Part shown: positions 25,853 through 34,879 of the stretch, piece after piece
Numbering within the stretch: position 1 is the first letter of the stretch
Layout: each line of letters starts with the position of its first letter
Translations under genes and position numbers: made by a program
The notes under the pieces: generated by a model
The model's database searches: none
What the model was told of the DNA's origin: nothing
Seen by the model: only the letters and a program-made list of their open reading frames with translations
From: Streptomyces sp. NBC_00557
GTDB lineage: Bacteria > Actinomycetota > Actinomycetes > Streptomycetales > Streptomycetaceae
Assembly (NCBI RefSeq): GCF_036345995.1
Contig: NZ_CP107796.1
Location: 8,494,001 to 8,558,000 of the forward strand
Reading direction: 5' to 3'
DNA: 64,000 bases

Positions 25853-26379
25853 ATGAGACGAATCACCCTCAGCACCACCGCGACTGCCGCTGTCCTCCTG
25901 GCCGCGCTCGCCGCGTGCAGCACCAGCAAGCCACTGCCGACCAGTGACAAGACCCGGAAGCCGGGCAAGCCGGCTGCGGCCAGTCAGCTGCTGACCGCGA
26001 GCACCGCCTTCACCAAGCTCTCTGCCAAGGTCCCCTCGGCGCACCTGTCCGACGTCGTCACCGCCGCCAACGACGGCAACCACCTCCTCGGCCGCCCGAA
26101 CCAGTACACGTCGAAGGTCGACTTCACCGACTCCCGGATCAAGGCGTCCGACGTCGAGTACACGAAGAAGGGCGACGTCGACCGCGGCGGCTCGATCGAG
26201 GTGTTCGCCGACCCGACCGATGCGCAGACCGGGCGAAGTACGTCCAGGCAGTCACCAAGTCGATGCCCGCGCTCTCCGAGTACGACTACGTCCAAGGCAC
26301 CGTCCTCGTCCGCGTCTCCCACTACCTAACTCCTGCTCAGGCCGCCGCGTATAAGACGGCCGTCGACGGGCTTAGCTGA
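25853..26379 (+). pseudogene. Lipoprotein gene with frameshift
   Basis: The N-terminus MRRITLSTTATAAVLLAALA then ACSTSK is a clear lipoprotein signal with lipobox LAAC. The mature part continues to FADPTDAQ at about 26230. There the reading frame must change: the next frame gives KYVQAVTKSMPALSEYDYVQ, GTVLVRVSHYLTPAQAAAYK and TAVDGLS with a stop at 26377-26379. One base change restores a ~175-aa protein of a common actinobacterial lipoprotein type. The next lipoprotein gene begins 9 bp later, so they were probably an operon. Confidence 0.7.
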
Positions 26380-26387
26380 GGGTGACC

Positions 26388-26711
26388 ATGAAGCGATCAC
26401 TCACCGCCGGCTTCGTCACGGCCCTCACCGCGCGCATACTGGTCGGCTGCTCCAGTGCGCCCAGCGACAGCGACAAGAAATATGCGGCGCTCGTCACGGT
26501 GGCTGACACGAGTGACTTCGGTGGGATCGACCGTGACACGCTCGCTGGCACGTTGAGTGGTGAAGGACCCGACCTGTGCAAGCAGTTACATTCGTCCTTC
26601 GCCGACGCGGTCGCCTACGCAAAGCTGGGCTACTCCAACCTGCGCAGGGCGGCCTCGACAGTGGCGGTGCGGACGTGGTCGGCCGCGAGGAGCTGATCGA
26701 CGAGCCGGTGC
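26388..26711 (+). pseudogene. Second lipoprotein gene, frameshifted and cut by IS256
   Basis: Starts MKRSLTAGFVTALTARILVG then CSSAPSDSDKKYA, a lipoprotein signal (lipobox ILVGC, slightly unusual). The frame holds to YAKLGYSNL near 26640. Then another frame carries GGLDSGGADVVGREELIDEP before the left end of the IS256 element at 26712. So the gene has both a frameshift and a lost 3' end. The next bases after the IS do not continue it. Confidence 0.65.
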
Positions 26712-26736
26712 GGGACTGTAAATCGTTCGGTGTAAC
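26712..26736 (+). repeat. IS256 left inverted repeat
   Basis: The left end GGGACTGTAAATCG... matches the inverted complement of 29773-29797 with a few mismatches, including identical CGGTGTAAC inner parts. Confidence 0.75.
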
Positions 26737-27341
26737 TGCCGATCATGGAAGATGCATCGATGACCAGTGAGAACGTGGCCGAGCACGAGGCTGTTGAGTC
26801 GACAGCAGTGGTGTCAGCGAAGGCCGTGGACGACCAGTTGATCGACGAGCTGGTGAGCCGGGCCCAGGCCGAGGGCCTGCAGCTGACCGGCGAGGGTGGG
26901 CTGCTGCAGCAGCTGACCAAGCGGCTGCTGGAGTCCGCCCTCGAGGGCGAGATCACCGACCACCTCGGCTATGACAAGCACGATCCGGCGGGCAAGAACG
27001 GCGCCAACTCCTGCAACGGCAAACGCTCCAAGACCGTGCTGACCGAGGTGGGACCAGTGGAGATAGCCGTGCCCCGCGACCGGGACGGCTCCTTCGAACC
27101 CAAGATCGTAAAGAAGCGGCAGAAGCGCCTGACCGGTGTCGACGAGATGGTCATCTCACTGGCCGCCAAGGGCCTGACTACCGGTGAGGTCCAAGCCCAT
27201 CTCGCGGAGGTCTATGGGGCGGAGGTCTCCCGGCAGACCATCTCCACGATCACGGACAAGGTCCTGGACGGCATGGCCGAATGGCAGAACCGGCCGCTCG
27301 ACGCCGTCTATCCGGTGGTCTTCATCGACGCCATCCACGTC

Positions 27342-27349
27342 AAGATCCG
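27342..27349 (+). repeat. ISL3 target duplication, left copy
   Basis: AAGATCCG, identical to the right copy at 29049-29056; 8 bp is the usual ISL3-family duplication length. Confidence 0.9.
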
Positions 27350-27376
27350 GGTTCTGTCGACGATCTTGTGATCCGG
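27350..27376 (+). repeat. ISL3 left inverted repeat
   Basis: Begins GGTTCTGTCGACGATC; an exact 27-bp inverse complement of 29022-29048. Confidence 0.95.
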
Positions 27377-27432
27377 ACGGTTGAGCGGGCTGTGACGACT
27401 GTTCGCGATCATGCATCGGGTGCTCTCGCGAT

Positions 27433-29010
27433 GTGCTCCTGGAGTTGTTTCCGTACCTGTCCGCGCTGCTGATCGAGGAGGTCGAGCGACGGCCGGACAA
27501 GGTAGTACTGCGGGCACGAGCACGGTCGACGACAGGGACCTGCCGCTGCGGTCATAGCTCGTCGCGGGTGCACGGCAGGTATGTACGCACGCTGCGTGAT
27601 GCCGCTGTGGGCGGTCTTGGTGTCGTGATCGAGTTACACATACGTCGTTTCCGCTGTGAGAATCCCGCCTGCCCGGCAGTGACGTTCGCCGAGCAGATCG
27701 CGGGGCTGACGACTCCGCACGGCCGCTATACCCCTTTGCTCCGCGGGCTGTTGACGCAGATCGGGTTGGCGCTGGCTGGCCGGGCCGGGGCCCGCCTGGC
27801 GGCCGCGGTCGGTATCACCGTGGGCAGGGACACGCTGCTGCGGATGGTCCGGGCCCTGCCCGAACCGGAGATCGGTGACGATGAGGTGCTTGGTGTCGAC
27901 GACTTCGCTTTCCGCAAGGGCCGCCACTACGGCACGGTGCTGATCAACATGGCCACCCACCGGCCGCTGCATCTCTACGACGGCCGCGAAGGCGAGGACC
28001 TGGCCGCCTGGCTCCAAGGCCATCCCGAGGTGAAGGTCATCTGCCGGGACCGCTCCAGCGGTTACGGGGAAGGAGCACGGGTCGGGGCGCCGCAGGCCCA
28101 GCAGGTCGCGGACCGATATCACTTGTGGGCCAACCTCGGCCAGGCGGTTGAGAAGACGGTCAGCGCCCACCGTTCCCGTCTGGCCGAACCGCTTGCCGCA
28201 ACGGAAGACGGCCCCGGCCACCCGGAAGCGGAGCCCGAGGTGGTGCAGCCGTCGAAGGAGCTGAAGATCGTGACCCGGCTGCGGGAGCAGCATGCCGCCG
28301 CCCACGAGTTGTGGGCGCAGGGGATGTCGAAGGCGGCGATCGGCCGGAAGCTCGGGCTGCACCAGGCCACCGTCCGCAAACTCGTCAACGCCCGCTCCGC
28401 TGATGATGTCGTCGCCAAAAGCCTGCAGCGAGCGCATGTCGTTGACCCGTACGTCGGCTACCTGCACCGACGCTGGAACGAAGGCATAAGAAATGCCGCA
28501 CAGCTCCACCGGGAGATCCAAAAACTCGGCTACCCCGGAGGCGAGTTGGCTGTCCAGCGTCACCTGCGGCGCTATCGCGCCGGGCGCGGACACGCACCCG
28601 TCGTCGGCCCCAAGCCTCCCTCGGTTCGCGAGGTCACCTCATGGATCATGACCCATCCCGAACACCTCCGCGACGGCGATGCCGACAAGCTGCACCGTCT
28701 GCGTGAGCGCGACCCCGAACTGGACAGGCTCACCGGCCACGTCAGGAAGTTCGCCGTCATGATGACTACACGCCATGGCGACCGGCTCGAGGAGTGGATC
28801 GCCGGCGTCGAGCACGACACCCTGGCTCCGCTTGCGGGCTTCGCCCGCAACCTCCGCCGCGACTTCGACGCCGTCCACAACGGTCTGTCCCTGCCACACA
28901 GTTCAGGTGCTGTTGAAGGCAACATCAACCGGCTGAAAATGCTGAAACGCCAGATGTTCGGCCGGGCTGGCCTCGATCTCCTTCGCAAACGCGTCCTACT
29001 CGCACGGTGA
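27433..29010 (+). CDS. ISL3-family transposase
   Basis: A 525-aa transposase. The N-terminal zinc-binding region has CRCGHSSSRVHGRYVRTLRD and RRFRCENPACP (CxC...CxxxxC). The DDE core has VLGVDDFAFRKGRHYGTVLI (first Asp), VICRDRSSGYGEGARVGAPQ (second Asp) and SSGAVEGNINRLKMLKRQMF (Glu). The internal HTH-like insertion GMSKAAIGRKLGLHQATVRK is typical for this family. The GTG at 27433 is used; the nearby ATG at 27431 is in another frame. No stop or frameshift, so it should be functional. Confidence 0.93.
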   Translation: MLLELFPYLSALLIEEVERRPDKVVLRARARSTTGTCRCGHSSSRVHGRYVRTLRDAAVGGLGVVIELHIRRFRCENPACPAVTFAEQIAGLTTPHGRYTPLLRGLLTQIGLALAGRAGARLAAAVGITVGRDTLLRMVRALPEPEIGDDEVLGVDDFAFRKGRHYGTVLINMATHRPLHLYDGREGEDLAAWLQGHPEVKVICRDRSSGYGEGARVGAPQAQQVADRYHLWANLGQAVEKTVSAHRSRLAEPLAATEDGPGHPEAEPEVVQPSKELKIVTRLREQHAAAHELWAQGMSKAAIGRKLGLHQATVRKLVNARSADDVVAKSLQRAHVVDPYVGYLHRRWNEGIRNAAQLHREIQKLGYPGGELAVQRHLRRYRAGRGHAPVVGPKPPSVREVTSWIMTHPEHLRDGDADKLHRLRERDPELDRLTGHVRKFAVMMTTRHGDRLEEWIAGVEHDTLAPLAGFARNLRRDFDAVHNGLSLPHSSGAVEGNINRLKMLKRQMFGRAGLDLLRKRVLLAR

Positions 29011-29021
29011 CACCCTCCGCA

Positions 29022-29048
29022 CCGGATCACAAGATCGTCGACAGAACC
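29022..29048 (-). repeat. ISL3 right inverted repeat
   Basis: Exact partner of the left end; ends GATCGTCGACAGAACC on the plus strand. Confidence 0.95.
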
Positions 29049-29056
29049 AAGATCCG
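29049..29056 (+). repeat. ISL3 target duplication, right copy
   Basis: AAGATCCG, the second copy of the 8-bp target duplication. Confidence 0.9.
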
Positions 29057-29772
29057 CGACGGCGCGGTCGCCAACCGGCCGATCTATATGGCCCTGGCCG
29101 TGACCACCGAGGGCCGTCGCGAGATCCTCGGGCTGTGGGCCGGCGACGGCGGTGAGGGCGCCAAGCACTGGCTGCACATCCTCACTGAGATCAAGAACCG
29201 CGGCGTGAACGATGTGCTGATGCTGGTCTGCGACGGGCTCAAGGGCCTGCCCGAGGCAGTGGAGACGGTCTGGCCCCGCACCATCGTGCAGACCTGTGTG
29301 GTCCATCTGCTGCGGAACTCCTTCCGCTATGCCGCCCGCCAGGACTGGGACAAAATCGCCCGCCTCCTCAAGCCCGTGTACACGGCGCCGACCGAGGAGG
29401 CCGCCCTGGAGCGGTTCGCCGAGTTCGTCGACGCCTGGGGCAGGAAGTATCCGGCGATCGTGAAACTGTGGGAGAACGCCTGGGAGGAATTCACCCCGTT
29501 CCTGCGGTTCGACACCGAGATCCGCCGCATCGTCTGCACGACGAACGCGAGCGAGTCGGTGAACGCGCGGATCCGCCGGGCGGTCAAGGCCCGCGGACAC
29601 TTCCCCAACGAGCAAGCCGCGTTGAAGTGCGTCTACATGGCGATCATGTCCCTCGATCCCACGGGCAAGGGCCAGGCCCGGTGGACCATGCGCTGGAAGA
29701 CCGCGTTGAACGCCTTCGACATCACCTTCGACGGCCGACTCTCAGCAGCCCGCCATTAACCCAACCACCCTG

Positions 29773-29797
29773 GTTACACCGTTCATTTGACAGACCC
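29773..29797 (-). repeat. IS256 right inverted repeat
   Basis: Read inward on the minus strand it gives GGGTCTGTCAAATG...CGGTGTAAC, the partner of 26712-26736. Confidence 0.75.
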
Positions 29798-29817
29798 TGT
29801 GGGCCGGAGTAAGGGGG

Positions 29818-29929
29818 CACCAAAGGCTTTGTCAACCGGCTCGAGGGATTCCGTGGCATCGCCACCAGATACGAGAAGACCGCCACCTCTTACGAAGCGG
29901 CGGTCACACTCGCGTCATTCCTGCTGTAG
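29818..29929 (+). pseudogene. IS5-family transposase C-terminal fragment
   Basis: The frame gives KGFVNRLEGFRGIATRYEKT then ATSYEAAVTLASFLL and a stop at 29927-29929. This is the conserved last part of IS5-type transposases (xVxRLKxxRGIATRxxKxxxxYxAxxxLAxxLxW). The catalytic Glu-containing part upstream is lost 20 bp from the right end of the IS256 element. Confidence 0.75.
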
Positions 29930-29953
29930 GCAAGATCCATTCGAAGACGGACC

Positions 29954-31657
29954 CTAGAAGCCGTGCACGCTCCACTTCTGGACGTCCGGCACAGCAACGG
30001 GCTGAGTCCAAAGGGTCAGCCAGGTGCCGTCCTCCAGGGCGTTGCCCTTCGGGGTGATGCCCTTGCCCATCTCGTTGGCGGTGCCGCCATTGACCGGGTA
30101 GAAGAGCTGGGACGAGGCGGAGGTGTTGCAGGTCCACAGGGTCAGAAGAGCGCCGTCGCTGTTCTCGGCGTCGCCCTGCGGGGTCAGGCATTTGCCGCTC
30201 GCTTCGTTGACGATGCGGTTGCCCATGTAGGCCCAGCGCTGTGAGGCCGCACCGGTGCAGTGCCATACGGTGACAGGAGTGCCGTTGGCCGTTCCGTCGC
30301 CCTGCGGGGTCGCGCAGACGAAGCCCGGCTTGGTGAAATTGGACAACCAGCCGTATCCGTTGACTTCCTGGCCGGCGTGCGGGTCGATGGAGAACACGAC
30401 GCGGTGCGGGCCCGCGCTGTCCACCAGTGCCTCGTTCAGGCCCCACAGACGGCCGACGTTGTGGTCGTAGGACAGGCTCTCGGTCAGCCACGGCGACTGG
30501 GTCAGAACGTGCGGGGCGTCGCCCGGCGCGGCCTCGTGGATGCAGGAGTAGCCGGACGGCCAGGTATCGGGGCAGTCGCCGCTCATGTAGTAGGTGTGAC
30601 CGTCGGTGGCCGTACCCTGGACGTTCCACACGGGCGTGGTGTAGCCCGTGGGCTCCGAGTTGAGCTGCATGGGCAGGCCCGAGCCCAGCTGCGACAGCGG
30701 CCAGCGGACGATACGGCCGCCCGCCGCCTTGATGTTCTCCACGGAGACGAGAACCGGACTGCCGCTCGATCGGTCGATACTGAGGCTGCTCAGGCAGAGT
30801 TCACCCGTGGCCGGCTGACAGGCGCGAGGGTCGTCATTGCGGAAGGGGTGGATGTTGCTGTCGGGTGTCACGTTCGATTGAGTCGTGTAACGCGCGAGAA
30901 GCGGCAGCGCCCACTGGTGGTAACGGGCGGAGCTCTGGCCATTGCTGAGGCCGGTGCCGGAACTGGTCGTGTCCGTCATCTTCCACAGGTGCGTCAGGTC
31001 GTAGACCTGGAGTTCGGCACCGTTGGCGACGAACAGGCGGTTGCCGTACCAGGCGATGCCGTCTTCGTGCGAGGTGTACGTCAGGTTCTGGAAGTTGCCG
31101 TTGACCGGTTCCACGAGCGCGACGTGCCCATAGGTCACCGAGTCGCCGGTCGACTGGGCGATCGAGATGCGGGCGTACTGCTCGTTGGGCTTGTTGTTGG
31201 CGTATTTGCCCAAGTACCAGGAGGCGACGTAGAGATGTCGGCCATCGTAGAGGCCGTCGTCGCTGGCATCGTGCGAGCCTGAGAAGCCCTGGGGCATCCA
31301 GCCGGCGGGGTCGTCCGTGTATCCGGTCCTGTCGTCGGCGTCGTCCCAGCAGAATCCGTCGTACTTCAGAGCGCCGTTCAGGCCGGTTCCGTGACACAAG
31401 GAGGGGCGCCCCGTGTGCTGGCTGATGACGTCGGTGACGGAGGCCTTCGCGACTCCGGTGTTCTCCACGGATGCGATGACGCCAGACTTGTCCCCGTCTA
31501 CCCGCGTGAGGGTGAAGTGCGCGTCGAAGCTGTCCAGCGAAGAACCGGCCGCTTGCGCGGAGTGAGTCGGCATCAACAGCGTCGCAGCGAGCGCCACACC
31601 GCAAGAGAGGCCCATCAGGCGTCTTGCATGCTCGAACATGTGTCTCATGCGGGACAT
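29954..31657 (-). CDS. Secreted protein with C-terminal ricin-B lectin domain
   Basis: A 567-aa exported protein. The signal peptide runs MFEHARRLMGLSCGVALAAT to AQA. The first ~430 residues look like a beta-propeller-type domain (YDGRHLYVASWYLGKYANNK, YGNRLFVANGAELQVYDLTH, YDHNVGRLWGLNEALVDSAG). The last ~130 residues form a ricin-type beta-trefoil: GTPVTVWHCTGAASQRWAYM, NEASGKCLTPQGDAENSDGA, LLTLWTCNTSASSQLFYPVN, with the QxW-like repeats. It probably binds or degrades a carbohydrate outside the cell. The ATG at 31657 or the one three codons later could be used. Confidence 0.8.
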   Translation of the reverse strand: MSRMRHMFEHARRLMGLSCGVALAATLLMPTHSAQAAGSSLDSFDAHFTLTRVDGDKSGVIASVENTGVAKASVTDVISQHTGRPSLCHGTGLNGALKYDGFCWDDADDRTGYTDDPAGWMPQGFSGSHDASDDGLYDGRHLYVASWYLGKYANNKPNEQYARISIAQSTGDSVTYGHVALVEPVNGNFQNLTYTSHEDGIAWYGNRLFVANGAELQVYDLTHLWKMTDTTSSGTGLSNGQSSARYHQWALPLLARYTTQSNVTPDSNIHPFRNDDPRACQPATGELCLSSLSIDRSSGSPVLVSVENIKAAGGRIVRWPLSQLGSGLPMQLNSEPTGYTTPVWNVQGTATDGHTYYMSGDCPDTWPSGYSCIHEAAPGDAPHVLTQSPWLTESLSYDHNVGRLWGLNEALVDSAGPHRVVFSIDPHAGQEVNGYGWLSNFTKPGFVCATPQGDGTANGTPVTVWHCTGAASQRWAYMGNRIVNEASGKCLTPQGDAENSDGALLTLWTCNTSASSQLFYPVNGGTANEMGKGITPKGNALEDGTWLTLWTQPVAVPDVQKWSVHGF

Positions 31658-31743
31658 GGTAAGCGTGCGAGTGACAACCCGGTGACCATGGCCGTCGGGT
31701 AGCTGCCGTGGCGGGCCGTACGTGGTATGGATGGCAGGCTGTA

Positions 31744-32667
31744 CTACTGATCTTTTCGTAAGTTCAGTGGGTGTGGTGGTGATGTGGGTGAGAGGCTATC
31801 GGGATGGCTTATCGACCTTCGCCCTCTGCTGCCGACGCCTCCCTTCTCCCGTTGTCGCGGCCTCAGTTGGCGGAGGCCCGACGTGTTCGAGCGGTCGAGT
31901 TGTTCGAGGAGGGTGGCTCGAATGCGGAGATCGCGCGGGCGGTGGGGGTGTGTGTCGAGAGCGTGCGACGATGGCGGGGGGCGTGGGAGGAAGGTGGCGC
32001 TTCGGCCTTGCGGCGGCGTGCGGCTACCGGTCGTCCGCCCAAGCTGGACGACGCCCAAGTCGAGACCGTCCGGGCCGCGCCGGAGAGAGGAGCCCAAGCC
32101 CATGGTTTCGAGGCTGACCTGTGGACACTGGAGCGAGTCGGCGCCGTCGTGGAGCGCGTGACGGGAGTGGTGCTGTCGAGGGCGTCGGTGTGGCGGTTGC
32201 TGACCGGCCGGCTCGGATGGAGTCTGCAGCGCCCGGAGCGGCGGGCGGTCGAGAGGGACGAGTCGGAGATCGCCCGTTGGATCGCGCACGAGTGGCCGCG
32301 GATCAAAAAGGGGCCGTGAACACACGTGCCTGGATCGTGTTCCTCGACGAATCAGGTGTCTCCCTGCTGCCTCAGGTCCGCCGCACCTACGCACCCCGCT
32401 GCTGCGGCACCGGCTGAACTGGAAGCGGGCGTCGATGGCCGGGGCCCTGGGATACCACTCCGCCGACCCCGATCGAGGCGCCCGCCTGTGCTTTCACCTC
32501 ACGCCTGGCAGCTACGACACCGCCGCCCTCATCGAGGTCCTGGAGCAGATGAAAGTGTTCTACCGCGGCGAGCGGGTGGTCCTGGTCTGGGACGGCCTGA
32601 CCGCCCATTGCAGCCGCGTGATGCGGGCGTGGGTCGCCGACCAGGACTGGCTCACCATGGAGCGTTT
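31744..32667 (+). pseudogene. IS630-family element, 3' part lost
   Basis: The left end CTACTGATCTTTTCG at 31744 follows a TA, the IS630 target. Transposase pieces are in three frames. The first has LSRPQLAEARRVRAVELFEE and the HTH GGSNAEIARAVGVCVESVRR up to WPRIKKG near 32315. The second has WIVFLDESGVSLLPQVRRTY (catalytic Asp). The third has LRHRLNWKRASMAGALGYHS and VVLVWDGLTAHCSRVMRAWV (second Asp) up to about 32667. The first shift is at CAAAAAGGGG, which could be a programmed slippery site; the second near 32395 is damage. The Glu region and right end are gone. Confidence 0.8.
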
Positions 32668-33699
32668 AGCAACGTCCAGGCCGCACAACCGGTCGATGCT
32701 TCAACCAGCGGGGCTACGCAGTTCGTCAGCGCCGCATCACTGCCGGCTGACCAACTACGAGGCCTCAACCACCCTGTCCCCTACGCTGAATACGCACGAA
32801 CACACGGAGTGTCGACAACCTCTTCCAAGGTGGCCACCCAGCAGCCCGACACCGGAGACAAAGACCTACGCCAGCAGTGCGCCAAGCAAGCAGCGCAAGC
32901 CAAGACGGTAACGGGCTGGATCAAGTCACGTTTCGAGACCTGCCAGAAACGCCCCTATGACCTTGTCCTGCGCGACACCAAAGGCACGACAACTCTGGGC
33001 CGGCTCTGGTTCGACCAGTGGATCCTCGGCTTCGCCTACGACGGCAGCCGTCGCGTCGACTACATCGCCAGCATCGAGAACATACGCGTCCAGCCGATCC
33101 CCACCGAAGACGCCACCAAGTGGCGTCTGGGCCAGCACTTCCGCACCGACATCGATGCATCCAACAGCGACCCCGACCCCCAAGTGACCGAGCCGGGCAC
33201 CAAGGAACGCGACGAACTGCTCGGCGTATGGGACAAGACCCCGCAGTGGTCCCTCACCTACACCTCCCCGGACAAGGGGCCCCTGTTCGACCAAGGCAAC
33301 CAGCAACGCGTCGTCGCCACCGTCTTCATGGACCTGACCGCCAGCTCACCCAACGCCGCCCCGTTCACCGGAGGCACCGACAACTTCCACTCCAACGTCC
33401 GCTACGACTACGCCGGAAAGATCGCAGGCAAGTACAAGGGCACTGTGTTCACCCAAGCCCGCGTCGAACTGGTGATGAGCAAGAAAGACCCCGCAGTCAA
33501 CGAGAGCGCCCTGCACATCTACGACGCCCTCTACCACCCAGAGCGAACCTTCCCCTCCTGGGTCGGCAAGACCGTCCCAGGCACCAAGGAGCCCCTGCAC
33601 CGCCAAGTCGACCAGACCAAGATCGACAAAAACCAAAGGAAATCCATCAGCAACCGCGTCCTGGACGGCGACGCGTTCTACATGAGGATCATGGACTAG
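32668..33699 (+). pseudogene. Secreted NucA/NucB-type nuclease gene, both ends damaged
   Basis: The frame joins the cut IS630 sequence at about 32668, so the signal peptide is lost. The body reads TVTGWIKSRFETCQKRPYDL, GRLWFDQWILGFAYDGSRRV and DYIASIENIRVQPIPTEDAT. I associate this with the pre-domain of large secreted NucA/NucB proteins of Streptomyces. The end jumps from KEPLHRQVDQTKIDKNQRKS straight to ISNRVLDGDAFYMRIMD, the usual last residues. The ~90-residue nuclease core with CDEYPF-like and ENR-like motifs is not there. That suggests an internal deletion. The next gene begins 19 bp later. Confidence 0.55.
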
Positions 33700-33718
33700 C
33701 AGGAGGGCTCGGCAGACC

Positions 33719-34246
33719 ATGGCGCTGCTCGCCGAACACGACATCACCGCCACCCCCGGCCGCTGTGTTGTGGAGGTGTACGACGCGGACGCCTACCTCG
33801 GCGACGAAGCCGCCCTGGACGCTGCAGAGACACAGGTGGTCGCCGGCAACGGCTACCGCCTGTACCTGCTCAGCCTGCAACCCGACATGACCCTGCAGGT
33901 GACCATCCGCATCTGGGATGCCCCGCCGGCCCCGCCCGCGAACGCCGAGGGCCACACCACAATCACACTGGAATCCGAGACCGGCACACTCGTGATCGGT
34001 CAGCTCGACCGTGGACCTGCCGGCGAGATCACGCTGCCCCGACCCGGCGTCTACGAAGGCCACGCATGGTGGGAAGGGCGCGCCGCAGCCGCGGACTACT
34101 ACGCCACCACCCTTGACCAGCTCGGCGACGATTCCGCCGACGAGGTACTGCTCGAAGCCTGGAGAAACAACCCGGTCACCGAACGCTACGTCCTCGACCT
34201 TGCCTACGTCCGGGAGCCAGAACCCATCGATGATGAGGACCTCTGA
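33719..34246 (+). CDS. Candidate immunity or partner protein of the nuclease
   Basis: A 175-aa acidic soluble protein. Blocks are TATPGRCVVEVYDADAYLGD, YRLYLLSLQPDMTLQVTIRI and AGEITLPRPGVYEGHAWWEG, which look like a mostly beta protein. I do not recognise the family. It starts 19 bp after the damaged nuclease gene with AGGAGGG 11 nt before its ATG. In Streptomyces such a gene behind a secreted toxin is often the immunity gene. The gene itself is intact although the toxin is not. Confidence 0.6.
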   Translation: MALLAEHDITATPGRCVVEVYDADAYLGDEAALDAAETQVVAGNGYRLYLLSLQPDMTLQVTIRIWDAPPAPPANAEGHTTITLESETGTLVIGQLDRGPAGEITLPRPGVYEGHAWWEGRAAAADYYATTLDQLGDDSADEVLLEAWRNNPVTERYVLDLAYVREPEPIDDEDL

Positions 34247-34879
34247 CCGCCGCAGCAGCCACTGACAGTACCAACTGATCTACCGCCAGCGACCCCTGGC
34301 CACCATGCGCAGCACCGTCCTCGCTTCCCATGGTCGGCTCAGCGGCGGCGCCTCGGGGGAGTCACGACTCAACAGCACTCGTTGCGGACGCTCAACTGGG
34401 ACCGCGGCGCCTGCGCGGCTTACCGCCGCAGGCGTGCGCGCGGTTGCTCGCTGCCGCTCACGGCCCAGTCGATCGGCGTCCGGCCAGGGCCGCGGGGTCC
34501 CCGTCGCCAGGGACGTACCGGATTCCACGGCGGCCGGACGGCCGGTGACGCTGTATACGCTGCGTCGGCGCGATTTGGCGGGGGGACCGGCTTGAAGTTA
34601 CTCGGGCCGAGGAGCACCCGTGGTCCCGTTCGTACGGGGACACGTTGTCGTAGATGGTCGCCTTGCCCGCGATGGGCTTCTCGCAGCGGGGCACCCAGAG
34701 ATATCGGCGGTCCCCTGACTGCTTGGCCTCCGCGGAGTGGCAACCCGCGCCAGGCGGGCACTGGTAGACGTCGACGTCCAGGACGTGAGCGCCGGCGCTT
34801 CCTCGCGCCCGCCCGGCCGGCTCGCCGCCGCGCTGGAGGATGCGCCGCACCAGCAGCAGGCCCAGCCGGCGTACTTGGC
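34247..34879. other. Gene-free stretch with minus-strand fragment
   Basis: A minus-strand frame at about 34600-34790 reads AHVLDVDVYQCPPGAGCHSA, EAKQSGDRRYLWVPRCEKPI and AGKATIYDNVSPYERDHGCS. It has four Cys and looks like part of a secreted protein, without start or end. The rest is empty. Confidence 0.35.

Larger units (their letters stand above)
27350..29048 (+). mobile_element. Complete ISL3-family element, 1699 bp
   Basis: Perfect 27-bp terminal inverted repeats (27350-27376 and 29022-29048) enclose one transposase gene. The 8-bp direct repeat AAGATCCG flanks it on both sides. The interrupted IS256 frame is restored precisely when the element and one repeat are removed. The perfect ends, intact transposase and undamaged target copy all point to a recent insertion. 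Confidence 0.95.
26745..29759 (+). pseudogene. IS256-family transposase split by insertion
   Basis: Removing 27350-29056 (the ISL3 element plus one copy of its target duplication) rejoins the frame exactly into a 435-aa protein. It contains GEITDHLGYDKHDPAGKN, then RQKRLTGVDEMVISLAAKGL. The catalytic residues are Asp in VVFIDAIHVKIRDG, Asp in MLVCDGLKGLPEAV and Glu in TTNASESVNARIRRA. All three are present, so the element was active before the insertion. In its present state the 5' part ends in VKIR plus a few foreign codons. The insertion falls immediately after the codons of the first catalytic Asp region. Confidence 0.9.
26712..29797 (+). mobile_element. IS256-family element, interrupted by an ISL3 element
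   Basis: Without the insert and one target copy the element is about 1.38 kb, a normal IS256 length. The ends are imperfect inverted repeats of about 25 bp: GGGACTGTAAATCG...CGGTGTAAC on the left, and on the right GGGTCTGTCAAATG...CGGTGTAAC when read inward. No 8-9 bp target duplication flanks it (GCCGGTGC left, TGTGGGCC right). The right side abuts an IS5 remnant, so an adjacent deletion or recombination is likely. The ISL3 insertion is the later event. Confidence 0.85.
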
